Shown: positions 1 through 9,593, numbered from the stretch's first letter. The stretch is DNA of 64,000 bases from Spirosoma luteum DSM 19990 (GCF_000374065.1 NZ_KB893245.1:310001-374000), one strand, 5' to 3'. A program made the numbers and translations. The notes: generated by a model not told the origin, from the letters alone.

Positions 1-967
1 TGAAGAGGGTTCCCTTACCCAGACTATCCGGTACAATATTCGCATCGCGCCGGTTTCGGGATGCCATGAGTGTAATATCCAGCGTCTTGTTAAAAGCATA
101 CGTTGCCGTAGCACCCCGAAAGTAACCGTACTCGGTCAGGGAGGTATAGGGCCGGGCACCCAGGGTGGGACGACGAACGGTCTGCACCGTTTCGGCACTT
201 TTCCCCAGCACGAACCCCGCCGACAGCACCAATCCCTGTCCGATTTGCAGTTGATAGTCCCCCAGCAGGATATTCCGCCAGCGCCCCCGGTTTTGAACCT
301 GAGCATGAAAGGAAATATAATCCGCTCCGTAGCGATTGGCTGAAGGGTTCCAGTTTACCTGTTCGCCAGGATCTTTTTCCAGCGTTAGCCCGATGCTAAA
401 AGCGCGCGGCCGACTGTATCGGTAGCGGGCGTACCACTGTCCGGCGTCTCCGAGGTAACGCGTTGGCAGGTTCCCTTTTTTGTCGGGCGTGGCTTCCGTA
501 AATCCTTTCTGGACTTCAGTTACCCGCTCGTAACGCACAATCAGGTAGTTATCCGTTGGGGTTGGTAACGCACCAAATAAACCCGGAGTACCGGTAACCG
601 TTACAAAAGGGAGCAACCGCCGGATAGTGGGTAAGTCAAAACCGGGTACTGCCTGCAGTTCGTTAACTGATAGTAAATCGCCCAGTTCTGTACGGTAACT
701 CATTAAATTGCTTAGCTGACGTTCGGAGAGGAGATACGTAGCTTCCAATTCTTCCCGACTTGCCTTATTCAGATCAAGCTTACTGGCGTAGAGTTGGGTC
801 AGTGCATCATAAACGGCCTGGTAATCAATACCCTCCGTTTGCACGGGAAACAGGTCCTGTAAATACTTACTGATATCGGCATCCCGACGCGAAGGCATAG
901 TCGTTTGCGACTGAGCGGCAAACGACATAAAGAAGCCAGCCATCGTGAGCAGGTAAACCGTTCGCAA
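1..967 (-). CDS. Helix-hairpin-helix exported protein, partial (runs off left edge)
   Basis: The reading frame stays open from a TTG at 967 to the left edge, so about 322 codons are visible and the C-terminus is missing. The N-terminus is a signal peptide ending in FAAQSQ. Residues about 57-115 contain two ComEA-like helix-hairpin-helix units (LDLNKASREEL and VNELQAVPGFD). After that the sequence turns into alternating aromatic/polar strands (for example NYLIVRYERV) that look like an outer-membrane barrel. Similar large HHH-plus-barrel proteins are common in Cytophagales and have no assigned function. TTG is chosen because an in-frame stop lies just upstream and it gives a charged signal-peptide start; an ATG at 943 is the alternative but leaves a very short signal peptide. 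It lies downstream of the 1100-2356 gene but is separated from it by a strong hairpin. Confidence 0.7.
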   Translation of the reverse strand, partial: MRTVYLLTMAGFFMSFAAQSQTTMPSRRDADISKYLQDLFPVQTEGIDYQAVYDALTQLYASKLDLNKASREELEATYLLSERQLSNLMSYRTELGDLLSVNELQAVPGFDLPTIRRLLPFVTVTGTPGLFGALPTPTDNYLIVRYERVTEVQKGFTEATPDKKGNLPTRYLGDAGQWYARYRYSRPRAFSIGLTLEKDPGEQVNWNPSANRYGADYISFHAQVQNRGRWRNILLGDYQLQIGQGLVLSAGFVLGKSAETVQTVRRPTLGARPYTSLTEYGYFRGATATYAFNKTLDITLMASRNRRDANIVPDSLGKGTLF

Positions 968-986
968 GATCTTGTCTGTCTAAATA

Positions 987-1041
987 AAATAGCCGCTTAT
1001 GGCAAGCAGCCTAATCAACTGCATGCCATAAGCGGCTATTT
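987..1041. terminator. Long hairpin terminator between two minus-strand genes
   Basis: A perfect 18-bp inverted repeat (987-1004 with 1024-1041), with a further 4-bp inner stem, carries A-rich and T-rich ends. It lies 59 nt past the stop of the 1100-2356 gene and before the start of the HHH gene, so it most likely ends the upstream transcript. Confidence 0.75.
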
Positions 1042-1099
1042 GACGGAATCAATACAAAAAGGATACCACCAAAGAGAAAAAAAACGACGAAAGGGGAAA

Positions 1100-2356
1100 C
1101 TAAGCGAACCTTCGCTTCAGAATTTCGACCAATTCACTGACTTCGTCACTGCTCATATCCCACAGATACTGAGAGGCATAGCGGTAAGAAACCAGGTCGA
1201 GCGCCTGCCCGTAGTTATCCAGGGTGTCAATTTCTTCAACGGCCTGATTATAAGCGCTTGAATTGCCGTTGAAAAGCTGATTGATAAACCTAAATTTTTG
1301 ATTCAGCGAAATGCTCCGGGCAACACTCTCGATGGGTGCCCGATGGAATTTTTCGGCAACTGTATCGGAATCCCCGGCACCAGCTTCCCGTAGCGTATCG
1401 TTCAGAACGGGGGGCGAATCAACCACGGCAACGGGCTGTGCTGTTTCTTCTACAACCGGCTGCGAGATAGCACCCGTTTCCAGCTGCGAGGGTTGGCTGA
1501 TTGGAGCGACCGGCTCCGGACCGGAGTGGCCACCCAAAAATTTCGCGCCTGTGACGCTGGAGGTTTCTTCAACCACAGAAGCAGGGGCTAAATCAGCTTT
1601 AGAGGCTATTGTATGCGTGGTAACTGCGGCTGTTGATTCTACTACCAGGGGAGCGGGTGGAATAGCGGTTTCAATCGCAGCATCGAAAAAGGAACGTACC
1701 GGAGACGCTGGAATATTGTCAGGTACATGACTCCGCAACAGGGCCGATACATCCATTGGTAACTTCTCCGAGAACAGCGCAACATACTTATCGTAATGCT
1801 CCAGTTCATGACCTTTCTGCGTTAGTGCTTCATCCAGATAAATAAGCGCCTGATTCACGTAAACGAACGGTTTGCCATTGGTGCGTTGTGTAATGTGAGT
1901 CGGGATAAACTGATTTATTTTTGTGTACCGCGTTATCTGGCGGAGGGCTTCGATTGTGACGGTAAAATCAAGCTGGCTACGAAGTACATCATCAAAATAA
2001 GCACGCGGGTCAAATATCAGGGTGATAGTACGGCGGGTAGCATCAGCCAGTAGTGGTTCCAGATGTTCGCGCCGAACAGCTATGTACTGAGATACCACGT
2101 TCATGAAGCTTTGTAAGGATTCCTGCACCTCTGCGGCCGTAAAATCGAAATAAGGACTACGGAATTTAGCCGTATCTGCCTGCCACTTGTCTGACAAGCT
2201 ATTAATAATAAGAAAATTAATCTGACTAATAGGGGTAAGCGCCATAAGCTGCTGCCCATTTATGGCTGTGTGCTGCTGATAAAAATCAGCCGCAATCCGA
2301 CGGGCGTAGGACTTGCTGTATTCGGTGAGAGCGTTGGCGTTAAACTTGTTCGACAT
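1100..2356 (-). CDS. Conserved hypothetical protein, 418 aa, Cytophagales type
   Basis: I do not recognise a named family. Three parts are visible. Residues 1 to about 215 are mixed helical with an alternating hydrophobic pattern. A low-complexity linker at about 215-335 is rich in Pro, Val, Ala, Thr and Glu. The C-terminal module, about 335-418, is helical and contains NQKFRFINQLFNGN and YLWDMSSDEVSELVEILKRRF, which looks like the conserved end of the protein. There is no signal peptide or membrane segment, so it is probably cytoplasmic. The ATG at 2356 is the first in the frame. It is divergent from tdk and followed by a strong terminator, so it is probably transcribed alone. Confidence 0.8.
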   Translation of the reverse strand: MSNKFNANALTEYSKSYARRIAADFYQQHTAINGQQLMALTPISQINFLIINSLSDKWQADTAKFRSPYFDFTAAEVQESLQSFMNVVSQYIAVRREHLEPLLADATRRTITLIFDPRAYFDDVLRSQLDFTVTIEALRQITRYTKINQFIPTHITQRTNGKPFVYVNQALIYLDEALTQKGHELEHYDKYVALFSEKLPMDVSALLRSHVPDNIPASPVRSFFDAAIETAIPPAPLVVESTAAVTTHTIASKADLAPASVVEETSSVTGAKFLGGHSGPEPVAPISQPSQLETGAISQPVVEETAQPVAVVDSPPVLNDTLREAGAGDSDTVAEKFHRAPIESVARSISLNQKFRFINQLFNGNSSAYNQAVEEIDTLDNYGQALDLVSYRYASQYLWDMSSDEVSELVEILKRRFA

Positions 2357-2510
2357 TGGGAAAAGCCTTTGTTTTGTAAAGATAAAGTTTTCGGTCGCAA
2401 ACTCATTTTGGGTATTAAATAAAGTTCAAAAAAGTGAGGATGCCTGCTGGCTGGGTAATAAGTGGCACAGACAACCTATCAAATGAGTTTTACAAAGACG
2501 CAACTACATA

Positions 2511-3143
2511 ATGTTTATCGAACCTACACGACGGCGCGAACCAACTCATCTTCGAACGGGCTGGATCGAAGTAATTTGCGGATCAATGTTCTCCGGCAAA
2601 ACGGAAGAACTGATTCGCCGACTCACCCGTGCCCGGATTGCCAAACTTAATATCCAGATTTTCAAACCCGCTCTGGATACCCGCTACCACCACGAAAACA
2701 TTGTTTCCCACTCTGACCTGACTATTCCATCGACACCTGTACAAACAGCGAGCCAGATTCTGCCACTGGCGGGTGACTGCGATGTAGTAGGTATTGATGA
2801 AGCCCAGTTTTTTGATACTGACATTATTAACGTTTGCATCAGTCTGGCCAATCAGGGCAAACGGGTTATTGTGGCTGGGTTGGATATGGATTTTGCCGGG
2901 AACCCCTTCGGATGCATACCCCAGCTAATGAGCGTTGCCGAATATGTAACCAAAGTTCATGCCATATGTGTCGTCTGTGGTGACCTGGCTCAGTACTCAT
3001 ACCGGCTTGTACCATCGCAAGAACGGGTTTTGCTGGGTGAAACGGAGAGCTACGAAGCCCGCTGCCGACGCTGTTTCAACCTCGGTGAGAACGCAGGACG
3101 GAAAGAATGGGTGTACGAGAATGTTACGGATGATGAATTGTAA
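2511..3143 (+). CDS. tdk: Thymidine kinase
   Basis: Phosphorylates thymidine to dTMP with ATP (pyrimidine salvage, cytoplasm). The 210-aa product has the type II TK Walker A loop GSMFSGKT at residues 24-31, the catalytic-Glu motif DEAQFF at 96-101, a lasso region ending near [12 protein letters not shown], and two Cys pairs (CVVC and CRRC) that form the structural zinc site. Length and architecture match bacterial tetrameric TK. The first 17 residues before the conserved IEVICGSMF are more variable, and the ATG at 2511 fits them. Its end overlaps the start of the PorZ-like gene by about 11 nt, so the two are probably co-transcribed. Confidence 0.95.
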   Translation: MFIEPTRRREPTHLRTGWIEVICGSMFSGKTEELIRRLTRARIAKLNIQIFKPALDTRYHHENIVSHSDLTIPSTPVQTASQILPLAGDCDVVGIDEAQFFDTDIINVCISLANQGKRVIVAGLDMDFAGNPFGCIPQLMSVAEYVTKVHAICVVCGDLAQYSYRLVPSQERVLLGETESYEARCRRCFNLGENAGRKEWVYENVTDDEL

Positions 3144-5406
3144 TCAGCGCAGCACAATCATCCGGTATAGGGATAGAACACTATTCCTGATTGGCTGCCT
3201 GTTATTTGGTATTCAGACTATTACATTTTCTCAAATCGGTATTTGGCAAACGCACGCCAGCTACCAGTCCGGCCAGTCGGTAGCTGTAGTAGGCACGAAG
3301 ATTTATGCCGCTACTCAAAATGGGTTTTTCTATTACGACAAGAACACGGGCGAAACCACAACGCTCAGCAAAGCGGATGGACTGAGCGATGTAGGCATTA
3401 ACCGAATCCTGTACCTCGCCGATCAGAAGAAAATACTGATTGCTTATCAAAACGGTAATCTGGATTTTCTGGCGGTTACGGAAACGGGTGAGCCGAATGG
3501 GGTGACCAACGTGAATACGATTGTTTCGGCAACGAATCTGCCTGAATTACGGCGTATCAATCACCTGAATCGAATTAATAATACGGTGTACCTCAGTACC
3601 GCATTTGGTATAGTGGTACTGGACATTATAAAGAGTGAAGTACGGGATACTTACCTAGGTAGAAGGCTTGATGGGTTGCCATTATTTGTTTTTCAGACAA
3701 CTGCTACTTCGGATAGCCTATACGCACTTACGGGGGCTTTACAGCCGTCCGATTACGTATCACAACTTCAGGCCATACGCTTTGCTCCTAACGTTAACAT
3801 TGCGGACCCGGCCAACTGGAAATCGATAACCAAACCGGGCTCGCGTACGACTACTTCCGTTGAATCAATTGTTACGAATCAGGGGCGGCTGTCAATAACG
3901 GTAACAGGTACCGGCGTTTACGAACAGCAAAACGGCCAGTGGGTACTAACGAAACCACTGTTAAACACGCTGATTCGCCAATTTCCGGCTGCCAGCAGCC
4001 CTATTCTGGCTACCGATAAAGATGTTACACTGCCGGGCATTGGGTCATTTTCCGGGCCTTTACTGGCTAACCCGCGTGAGGTAGTGGCCGACGGAAATAC
4101 AGTATGGGTTGCCGATGGTAAAAATGGGTTGTTGTTGGGCAATGCCGGTGCCTTTCAGCGTATAGCACCCGACGGCCCTTCCCGTGATTCCTTTACCGGT
4201 TTGTATACTTACCCGCAAACACTTGTTACGTTAGCGGCCAGTCGAACTGATAATACGCCTGTCCCTCTTGAGTACCTTTCTGTCCTGTCCGGGCGATGGA
4301 ATCGTGTTGATATTGTAACAGCAGGGTTCAATTCGGCCGCCTACCTACCCACGGAGCAACGTCTTTACCTGGGTAGTTTCGGGAGCGGGTTGTGGAGTCA
4401 GAACGAAGGTCAAACGCCTGTGGCAGTTATGTTGCCAGCCACCATAGGCCCACTGATTACTAGTCTGGCTGCGGATACCGATGGGAATTTGTGGATAGCT
4501 ACCAGCCAAACGAACGCTCAGCAGGCAACACTGCATCGTCGGCAGGCTGATGGTCAGTTCAAGTCATTTCCAGCGATTGGTCAGGTCGATATTGTACAGG
4601 TTGTTCCAGACGATAACGGATTTTTGTGGATAAGGCCCCGACTTGGTAACGGTCTGATTGTGTTTGACCCTGCAACCAACCGGGTGCGCTACCTGACAAC
4701 CCAAACCGGGCAGGGAGCTTTACCTACAAACAGCGTTCGCTCCCTGGCGAAAGATCGAAACGGGGCTATCTGGGTTGGAACAGATGCAGGCCCGACGGTA
4801 TTCGATAATCCATACAGTGCCTTTGATGGTACGGTTGATGCGCAGCCGCCTTTGCTGAACCGGCGTAGGTTGCTCTCCAATGAAGTCATTACGGCTATTG
4901 TTGTGGACGGTGGTAATCGGAAATGGATTGGTACCCGAAACGGCCTTTATCTCGTTGCGCCGGATGGATCTCAATTACTGGAGACATTCACGGCTCAAAA
5001 CAGTCCCTTACCCGTCAATACCATACAGGCACTGGCGATTGAGCCAATTAGCGGAAAACTATTCATTCAGACCGGAACGGATACCCGTGCTTATGGATTA
5101 GTTTCGTATCAGGGAGCAGCCACTGAACCCATCGAAGTACTAACCGGCCTTACAATTTTTCCCAATCCGGTTCGGCCTGATTTTAACGGAACCGTTGGCA
5201 TCCGGGGGCTAACGGAAAACTCGACGGTCAAAATTCTTGATGCCGGAGGGCAATTAGTGTACGAAGCCCGGTCGCAGGGGGGGACGGCTACCTGGAACCT
5301 GATTGACTATAGAGGGCGACAGGCCCAAACGGGTATTTATCTGGTCGTCGTTATCACAGCGGATGGCACAGAAGGGGTAAGGGGTAAATTGGCCGTAGTA
5401 CGATAA
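3133..5406 (+). CDS. porZ: PorZ-like T9SS beta-propeller protein with type A sorting domain
   Basis: About 757 aa. After a signal peptide ([10 protein letters not shown], cut before QIGIWQ) come repeated two-component-regulator-type propeller blades, for example [10 protein letters not shown] near the N-terminus and [14 protein letters not shown] and [12 protein letters not shown] later. The N-terminal blade pattern and length fit PorZ, which in Porphyromonas gingivalis sits on the surface and helps deliver anionic LPS to T9SS cargo. The last 85 or so residues (starting [10 protein letters not shown]) form a type A C-terminal sorting domain, so it is itself T9SS cargo. The frame is open from 2959, but the part before 3121 lies inside tdk and is not PorZ-like; ATG 3133 starts a proper signal peptide (3121 and 3130 are alternatives). 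It could also be a generic T9SS propeller protein. Confidence 0.78.
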   Translation: MNCNQRSTIIRYRDRTLFLIGCLLFGIQTITFSQIGIWQTHASYQSGQSVAVVGTKIYAATQNGFFYYDKNTGETTTLSKADGLSDVGINRILYLADQKKILIAYQNGNLDFLAVTETGEPNGVTNVNTIVSATNLPELRRINHLNRINNTVYLSTAFGIVVLDIIKSEVRDTYLGRRLDGLPLFVFQTTATSDSLYALTGALQPSDYVSQLQAIRFAPNVNIADPANWKSITKPGSRTTTSVESIVTNQGRLSITVTGTGVYEQQNGQWVLTKPLLNTLIRQFPAASSPILATDKDVTLPGIGSFSGPLLANPREVVADGNTVWVADGKNGLLLGNAGAFQRIAPDGPSRDSFTGLYTYPQTLVTLAASRTDNTPVPLEYLSVLSGRWNRVDIVTAGFNSAAYLPTEQRLYLGSFGSGLWSQNEGQTPVAVMLPATIGPLITSLAADTDGNLWIATSQTNAQQATLHRRQADGQFKSFPAIGQVDIVQVVPDDNGFLWIRPRLGNGLIVFDPATNRVRYLTTQTGQGALPTNSVRSLAKDRNGAIWVGTDAGPTVFDNPYSAFDGTVDAQPPLLNRRRLLSNEVITAIVVDGGNRKWIGTRNGLYLVAPDGSQLLETFTAQNSPLPVNTIQALAIEPISGKLFIQTGTDTRAYGLVSYQGAATEPIEVLTGLTIFPNPVRPDFNGTVGIRGLTENSTVKILDAGGQLVYEARSQGGTATWNLIDYRGRQAQTGIYLVVVITADGTEGVRGKLAVVR

Positions 5407-5458
5407 ACACTCATTCTGAGCGCAACTTCAATAGAAAACGGAAAGCCCTGCATACTCA

Positions 5459-5490
5459 TTTGACGAATAAGGGCATTTTGCCTAATTTTG
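5459..5490 (+). promoter_or_regulatory. Bacteroidota-type promoter for pdhB
   Basis: TTTG at 5459-5462 and TAATTTTG at 5483-5490, separated by 20 nt, match the Bacteroidota -33/-7 consensus (TTTG and TAnnTTTG). This predicts a leader of about 70 nt before the pdhB start at 5565. Confidence 0.65.
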
Positions 5491-5564
5491 ACCGGATTTC
5501 TGTCCTTTTATCCCGGCTTGTAAATTGACCGGATAAATAACAAAACGCAAACAACGCACTCAGC

Positions 5565-6545
5565 ATGAGAGAAATACAGTTCCGCGAAGCCCTGCGGGAG
5601 GCAATGACGGAAGAAATGCGCCGGGACCCACTAGTCTATCTGATGGGCGAAGAAGTTGCCGAATACAACGGCGCTTATAAAGTTAGTCAGGGAATGCTGG
5701 ACGAATTTGGCCCGGAGCGGGTTATTGATACCCCCATTGCCGAACTGGGCTTTGCTGGTATTGGCGTTGGTTCGGCCATCAACGGTCTACGGCCAATCAT
5801 TGAATTTATGACGTTCAACTTTTCCCTGGTTGCCATCGATCAGGTGATTAATTCAGCGGCTAAAATTATGTCGATGTCGGGCGGGCAATACTCCTGTCCT
5901 ATCGTATTCCGGGGGCCAACGGGTAATGCCGGGATGTTGTCTTCGCAGCACTCACAAAACTTCGAGAACTGGTTTGCCAATACATCGGGGCTGAAGGTAG
6001 TTGTACCCTCAAACCCGTACGATGCCAAAGGATTACTTAAATCGTGTATTCGCGACAATGACCCCGTAATTTTTATGGAGTCGGAGCTGATGTATGGTGA
6101 TAAAGGGCAGGTGCCGGAAGAAGAGTACCTGATTCCAATTGGTAAGGCCAACGTTGTTCGGGAAGGCAATGACGTAACGATTGTTTCGTTCGGTAAAATC
6201 ATGAAAGTAGCCCTCGCTGCCGCCGATGAATTAGCCAAAAATAACGTATCGGCCGAAGTAATTGACCTGCGCTCGGTTCGTCCGATTGACTACGCAACGA
6301 TTATTAATTCGGTGAAGAAGACGAACCGATGCGTCATCGTTGAGGAAGCCTGGCCATTGGCTGCCATCTCGTCAGAACTGACATACAATATTCAGCGTAA
6401 TGCCTTCGACTATCTGGACTCGCCGGTAATTCGGGTCAACAGCATGGATTTGCCCCTGCCTTACGCTCCGACCTTAATCGAGGTTATTTTGCCCAATGTA
6501 AAGCGAACGTTGCAGGCGGTAGAAGCGGTGATGTATAAAAAGTAA
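5565..6545 (+). CDS. pdhB: Pyruvate dehydrogenase E1 component, beta subunit
   Basis: The beta half of the thiamine-diphosphate-dependent E1 enzyme that decarboxylates pyruvate and acetylates the E2 lipoyl arm. At 326 aa it has the normal length. Family features include MGEEVAEYNGAYKVSQG (residues about 27-43), TPIAELGFAGIGVGSA, the E1-beta loop FRGPTGNAGMLSSQHSQ, and the C-terminal transketolase domain with VIDLRSVRPID. The alpha subunit and E2/E3 genes are not adjacent, which is usual in Bacteroidota. It has its own promoter and ends at a shared terminator. A branched-chain 2-oxoacid E1-beta is the alternative, but the sequence reads as the pyruvate type. Confidence 0.93.
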   Translation: MREIQFREALREAMTEEMRRDPLVYLMGEEVAEYNGAYKVSQGMLDEFGPERVIDTPIAELGFAGIGVGSAINGLRPIIEFMTFNFSLVAIDQVINSAAKIMSMSGGQYSCPIVFRGPTGNAGMLSSQHSQNFENWFANTSGLKVVVPSNPYDAKGLLKSCIRDNDPVIFMESELMYGDKGQVPEEEYLIPIGKANVVREGNDVTIVSFGKIMKVALAAADELAKNNVSAEVIDLRSVRPIDYATIINSVKKTNRCVIVEEAWPLAAISSELTYNIQRNAFDYLDSPVIRVNSMDLPLPYAPTLIEVILPNVKRTLQAVEAVMYKK

Positions 6546-6573
6546 TCACAGCCCCTGAAATTGGGTTTGTCAT

Positions 6574-6620
6574 AAACGAATCAGCCGTGCATGAAAAGAA
6601 CATGCACGGCTGATTCGTTT
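6574..6620. terminator. Bidirectional terminator between pdhB and the BioF-type gene
   Basis: A perfect 20-bp stem (6574-6593 with 6601-6620) with a 7-nt A-rich loop, starting with AAA and ending with TTT, lies between two convergent genes. Confidence 0.85.
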
Positions 6621-6658
6621 TGTAAGGAGCGTACCAGAACCTGACTTAACCGTCTCGT

Positions 6659-7846
6659 TTAGTCCTGTCCGATTGGCTCTCCAGCCAGCGTTGTCCGTAA
6701 AATCGCGACCAGTTTATCTATTTCCTCCGTTGTGTTAAACGCGTGAATGCACAGCCGTAATCGCTCCTGCCCGGCTGGAACCGTTGGACTCAAAATGGCC
6801 CGTACATCCAGCCCAACCTGTTGAGCCTGATGGGCCACCTGCCGGGCAAAATCATTGCCCGGTAGTATCAGGCACTGAATTGGGGACTGACTATCTGTCC
6901 AGGTCGCGTTGGGTAAAAAATGAATGACAGACTGCCGAAAATAAGCCAATTGTTCCTGAAGCTGAACCTGCGTACCGGCATCACTCATCCTGTATTGATG
7001 AGCGCATTGAATGGCCAGCAGACTATGTGCAGGCAAGGCCGTCGTGTATATAAACGTGCGGGCAAAATTGATGAGATAGTCCCGTAACACAGCAGGCCCG
7101 ACGACGGCTGCTCCGTGAACGCCCAGTGCTTTCCCAAACGTGTGGACTCTGGCCAACACCCGGTTCTGCAAACCCATAGCAACGACCAACCCTTCGCCAT
7201 TTGGGCCATAAATTCCCGTTGCGTGGGCTTCATCGACTAAAAGAGCTGCGTTATACTGTTCGCAAAGGTCGACTAGTTCTCGCAGGGGGGCAGTGTCGCC
7301 ATCCATGGAATAAACGGACTCAACCGCAACGAACACCTGCCCTTCTTTCGATGATTCACGGGCGGTTTTAAGGTTGGCTTCAACATCCGCCAGGTCATTG
7401 TGCCGAAACCGCTGACGGGTTGCATAGCTAAGGCGTGCTCCGTCAATCATACTGGCATGAATCAACTCGTCCGTCAGCAGGGTGTCGCCCTCCCTCGGCA
7501 AGCAAGCCAGCAGGCCAAGATTTGCATCGTATCCTGAATTAAAGACGAGGGCAGCTTCGGTTAGATAAAATTGGGCCAGTTCCTCTTCCAGCTCTTGAGC
7601 CAACAATGTCTGACCCGCCAACAGGCGTGAACCCGCCGCTCCATTACGGGTATCTGCCTGTTCGGCATGCGCCTGATGAATAAGTAGTTTGAGTGCAGGT
7701 GATCGGGCAAAGCCCAGGTAATCATTCGAGCAAAAATCAGTTAAGTAAGGGGCTAATTTTAGCTGGCGTAAAAGGCCATTTTTCTGGTACGCTGCTAACC
7801 GTTCTACTAAAATCTGGCTCACTGGATGCTTCTTCTTTGTAACCAT
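6659..7846 (-). CDS. bioF: 8-amino-7-oxononanoate synthase family enzyme (BioF-like)
   Basis: PLP-dependent alpha-oxoamine synthase, 395 aa. The PLP lysine is in HTFGKALGVHGAAVVG (about residue 237), and the cofactor-binding DEAHATG and the family motifs CSNDYLGFA and NGAAGSRLLAG are present. In biotin synthesis BioF condenses pimeloyl-ACP with alanine. The family also contains glycine C-acetyltransferase and serine palmitoyltransferase, and no other biotin gene is nearby, so the substrate is inferred. ATG 7846 places the conserved N-terminus correctly. It is preceded by a 238-nt gap holding DnaA boxes. Confidence 0.85.
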   Translation of the reverse strand: MVTKKKHPVSQILVERLAAYQKNGLLRQLKLAPYLTDFCSNDYLGFARSPALKLLIHQAHAEQADTRNGAAGSRLLAGQTLLAQELEEELAQFYLTEAALVFNSGYDANLGLLACLPREGDTLLTDELIHASMIDGARLSYATRQRFRHNDLADVEANLKTARESSKEGQVFVAVESVYSMDGDTAPLRELVDLCEQYNAALLVDEAHATGIYGPNGEGLVVAMGLQNRVLARVHTFGKALGVHGAAVVGPAVLRDYLINFARTFIYTTALPAHSLLAIQCAHQYRMSDAGTQVQLQEQLAYFRQSVIHFLPNATWTDSQSPIQCLILPGNDFARQVAHQAQQVGLDVRAILSPTVPAGQERLRLCIHAFNTTEEIDKLVAILRTTLAGEPIGQD

Positions 7847-7960
7847 AGAGGCAAAGGTAAGAAGCTGCTCGATTCAAAATTTGACTGGCAAAACACTTAC
7901 CATAACAACTTCTAAATCAGGAATATGGACGACTGTTTTCAGTGTCTTCAACGTATAATA

Positions 7961-8003
7961 TGTGTATAAGTGTATAGTTATCCACACTTTGTTTGTGGAT
8001 AAC
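7961..8003. promoter_or_regulatory. Cluster of three exact DnaA boxes
   Basis: TGTGTATAA at 7961-7969 (reverse of TTATACACA), TTATCCACA at 7978-7986 and TGTGGATAA at 7994-8002 all fit the DnaA-box consensus TTATNCACA. The last two form a 10-bp inverted repeat (7977-7986 with 7994-8003). The surrounding gap (7847-8084) has no gene and is AT-rich, especially 8020-8084. No T-run follows the repeat on either strand, so it is a poor terminator. It is either part of a replication origin or a DnaA-titrating or regulatory site. Confidence 0.6.
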
Positions 8004-8084
8004 TACGTCAGACCCGTAGAAATGTTAGAATATTTGTTATATTGACCGCCTTATGTTTTCAAATTGATTAAAACGGTATCATAA

Positions 8085-9131
8085 TCAAATAGACAAAACG
8101 ATTTTCCCGAGTTGGCTGCCTTCGTCCATCTTCTGCATGGCTTGTTGAGTATCGGTAAGGGGTATAACCGTATCAACCACCGGAACAATTTGATGGTCAG
8201 CTACAAACGAGAGCATAGCAGCAAACTCACCTGATGTTCCCATTGTAGTTCCAAAAATAGATAGTTGCTTGAAAAACACTTTGGGGGGTATAATATCTGT
8301 TATGTTACCTGTAGTACTGCCAAAAAAAGCAATCCGTCCACCGGGAGCGGCTACGTCGATTAGTTTGGCAAATCCCGGTCCACCTGCACTGTCTATGATG
8401 ACATCGAAGTAACCCCGGTTGCCGCCCGTTGTGTTTCCCGTTCCTGTCTGAGCCAGCAGTGCCTTGTGCCAATCGGCCTGTCGGTAGTTGACTCCGCCAG
8501 TGGCTCCCATTTCTTTGGCTTTCTTAATTTTTTCATCCGAGCCGGAGGTTACCCAAACCTCTGCTCCGGCAGCTACCGCAAACTGCAACGCAAATAAAGC
8601 GGCTCCCCCGCCGATACCCGTGATAAGTACTTTTTCGGCTATATCAGTACTATCACTACTTCTGTATAGCCCGGCCCGTGTCATTAACGCCCGCCAGGCT
8701 GTTAGGCCCGCAAGGGGCAATGCAGCTGCCTGCTCTACGGAAAGATGGCTCGGCTGATGGTGAATAGAGTTGGTAGAAATTCGCAAATACTCCGCAAAGG
8801 TGCCATTGGTAGGCATACCCAGAATTTGGAAATCAGCCCCGTAAAAAGTAGGATTAGGGCCCCAGTTCAACGCTGGATTGATAATGACGGACTGCCCTTT
8901 CCAGGATAAATCAACCCCTTCGCCTGTGTCTGACACCGTACCTGCGCCGTCGGAGCCCAGAATTACGGGTAGCTTGATACCCGGGTATAAGCCCTTCTGA
9001 ATGAAAACGTCGCGGTGATTCAGGGCGGCTGCCTGGAGTTTCACGAGTACTTCGCCCGGCCCGGCAGTGGGCTCATCTGTATCGACATACTGAACGGGTT
9101 GGTGGGTTTCGGTGAGCCGAATAGCTTTCAT
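8085..9131 (-). CDS. Zinc-type alcohol dehydrogenase / quinone oxidoreductase family (MDR)
   Basis: 348-aa medium-chain dehydrogenase/reductase. It has an N-terminal GroES-like domain (NHRDVFIQKGLYPG, GSDGAGTV) and a Rossmann domain with ITGIGGGAALFALQFA and DVIIDSAGGPG. The catalytic-zinc Cys/His set of classical alcohol dehydrogenases is not evident, which points to the quinone-oxidoreductase-like branch using NADPH. The substrate is unknown. ATG 9131 (MKAIRLTE) is the family start; an upstream ATG at 9206 would overlap ybeY. It diverges from ybeY across a 30-nt gap. Confidence 0.85.
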   Translation of the reverse strand: MKAIRLTETHQPVQYVDTDEPTAGPGEVLVKLQAAALNHRDVFIQKGLYPGIKLPVILGSDGAGTVSDTGEGVDLSWKGQSVIINPALNWGPNPTFYGADFQILGMPTNGTFAEYLRISTNSIHHQPSHLSVEQAAALPLAGLTAWRALMTRAGLYRSSDSTDIAEKVLITGIGGGAALFALQFAVAAGAEVWVTSGSDEKIKKAKEMGATGGVNYRQADWHKALLAQTGTGNTTGGNRGYFDVIIDSAGGPGFAKLIDVAAPGGRIAFFGSTTGNITDIIPPKVFFKQLSIFGTTMGTSGEFAAMLSFVADHQIVPVVDTVIPLTDTQQAMQKMDEGSQLGKIVLSI

Positions 9132-9135
9132 GGCG

Positions 9136-9143
9136 TATCTTTG
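9136..9143 (+). promoter_or_regulatory. -7 element upstream of ybeY
   Basis: TATCTTTG matches TAnnTTTG exactly and ends 18 nt before the ybeY ATG. A clear -33 TTG at normal spacing is not visible. Confidence 0.4.
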
Positions 9144-9161
9144 GCGTAAATTAACGAGCGA

Positions 9162-9593
9162 ATGATTCGGTTTTTCAATGAGGATGTATCCTACAAACTT
9201 GCCCAAAAGCAGCCAACGCGTCAGTGGCTTAAACGGCAGGCCGAAGGCGAAGGTTATTCAATTGGTGAATTAAACTATATTTTCTGTTCCGACGACTATA
9301 TCCTGCAAGTCAATAAGGATTATCTTAAGCACGACTACTATACCGATATCATTACGTTCGATCAGAGCGAAGAGGAAGGTGTACTGGCCGGCGATATTTT
9401 TATTAGTGTAGAACGGGTGAATGACAATGCAGGCCAGCTAAGGGTGTTGCCTGAGCAGGAAATGCGTCGGGTTCTGGCGCATGGACTACTGCACCTGTGC
9501 GGCTACAGGGACAAAAGTGATGAGGAGGCCATACAGATGAGGGCAAAAGAAGAGGAATGGCTAACCGGTTTTTCTGCCCCACTAAAGGCTTAG
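9162..9593 (+). CDS. ybeY: Endoribonuclease YbeY (rRNA maturation factor)
   Basis: Zinc-dependent RNase involved in 16S rRNA 3'-end processing and ribosome quality control. The 143-aa product has the UPF0054 core: the TDIITFDQSEEEGVLAGDIFIS segment region and the metal-binding motif HGLLHLCGYRDKSDEE (about residues 106-121). The third ligand position is the Bacteroidota form GYRDK rather than GYDH. ATG 9162 gives the usual short N-terminus. Its last 4 nt overlap the convergent SDR gene. Confidence 0.93.
   Translation: MIRFFNEDVSYKLAQKQPTRQWLKRQAEGEGYSIGELNYIFCSDDYILQVNKDYLKHDYYTDIITFDQSEEEGVLAGDIFISVERVNDNAGQLRVLPEQEMRRVLAHGLLHLCGYRDKSDEEAIQMRAKEEEWLTGFSAPLKA

Noticed and set aside
1311..1730. 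139-codon plus-strand frame
   Set aside because: It lies wholly inside the 1100-2356 gene on the other strand, in its low-complexity linker, and shows no family motif.
4625..4633. Single exact DnaA box TGTGGATAA
   Set aside because: It lies inside the coding region of the PorZ-like gene and is isolated; one such match in 64 kb is expected by chance.
7977..8003. Reading the GTTATCCACA inverted repeat as a terminator
   Set aside because: There is no T-run on either strand, and both arms are exact DnaA boxes.
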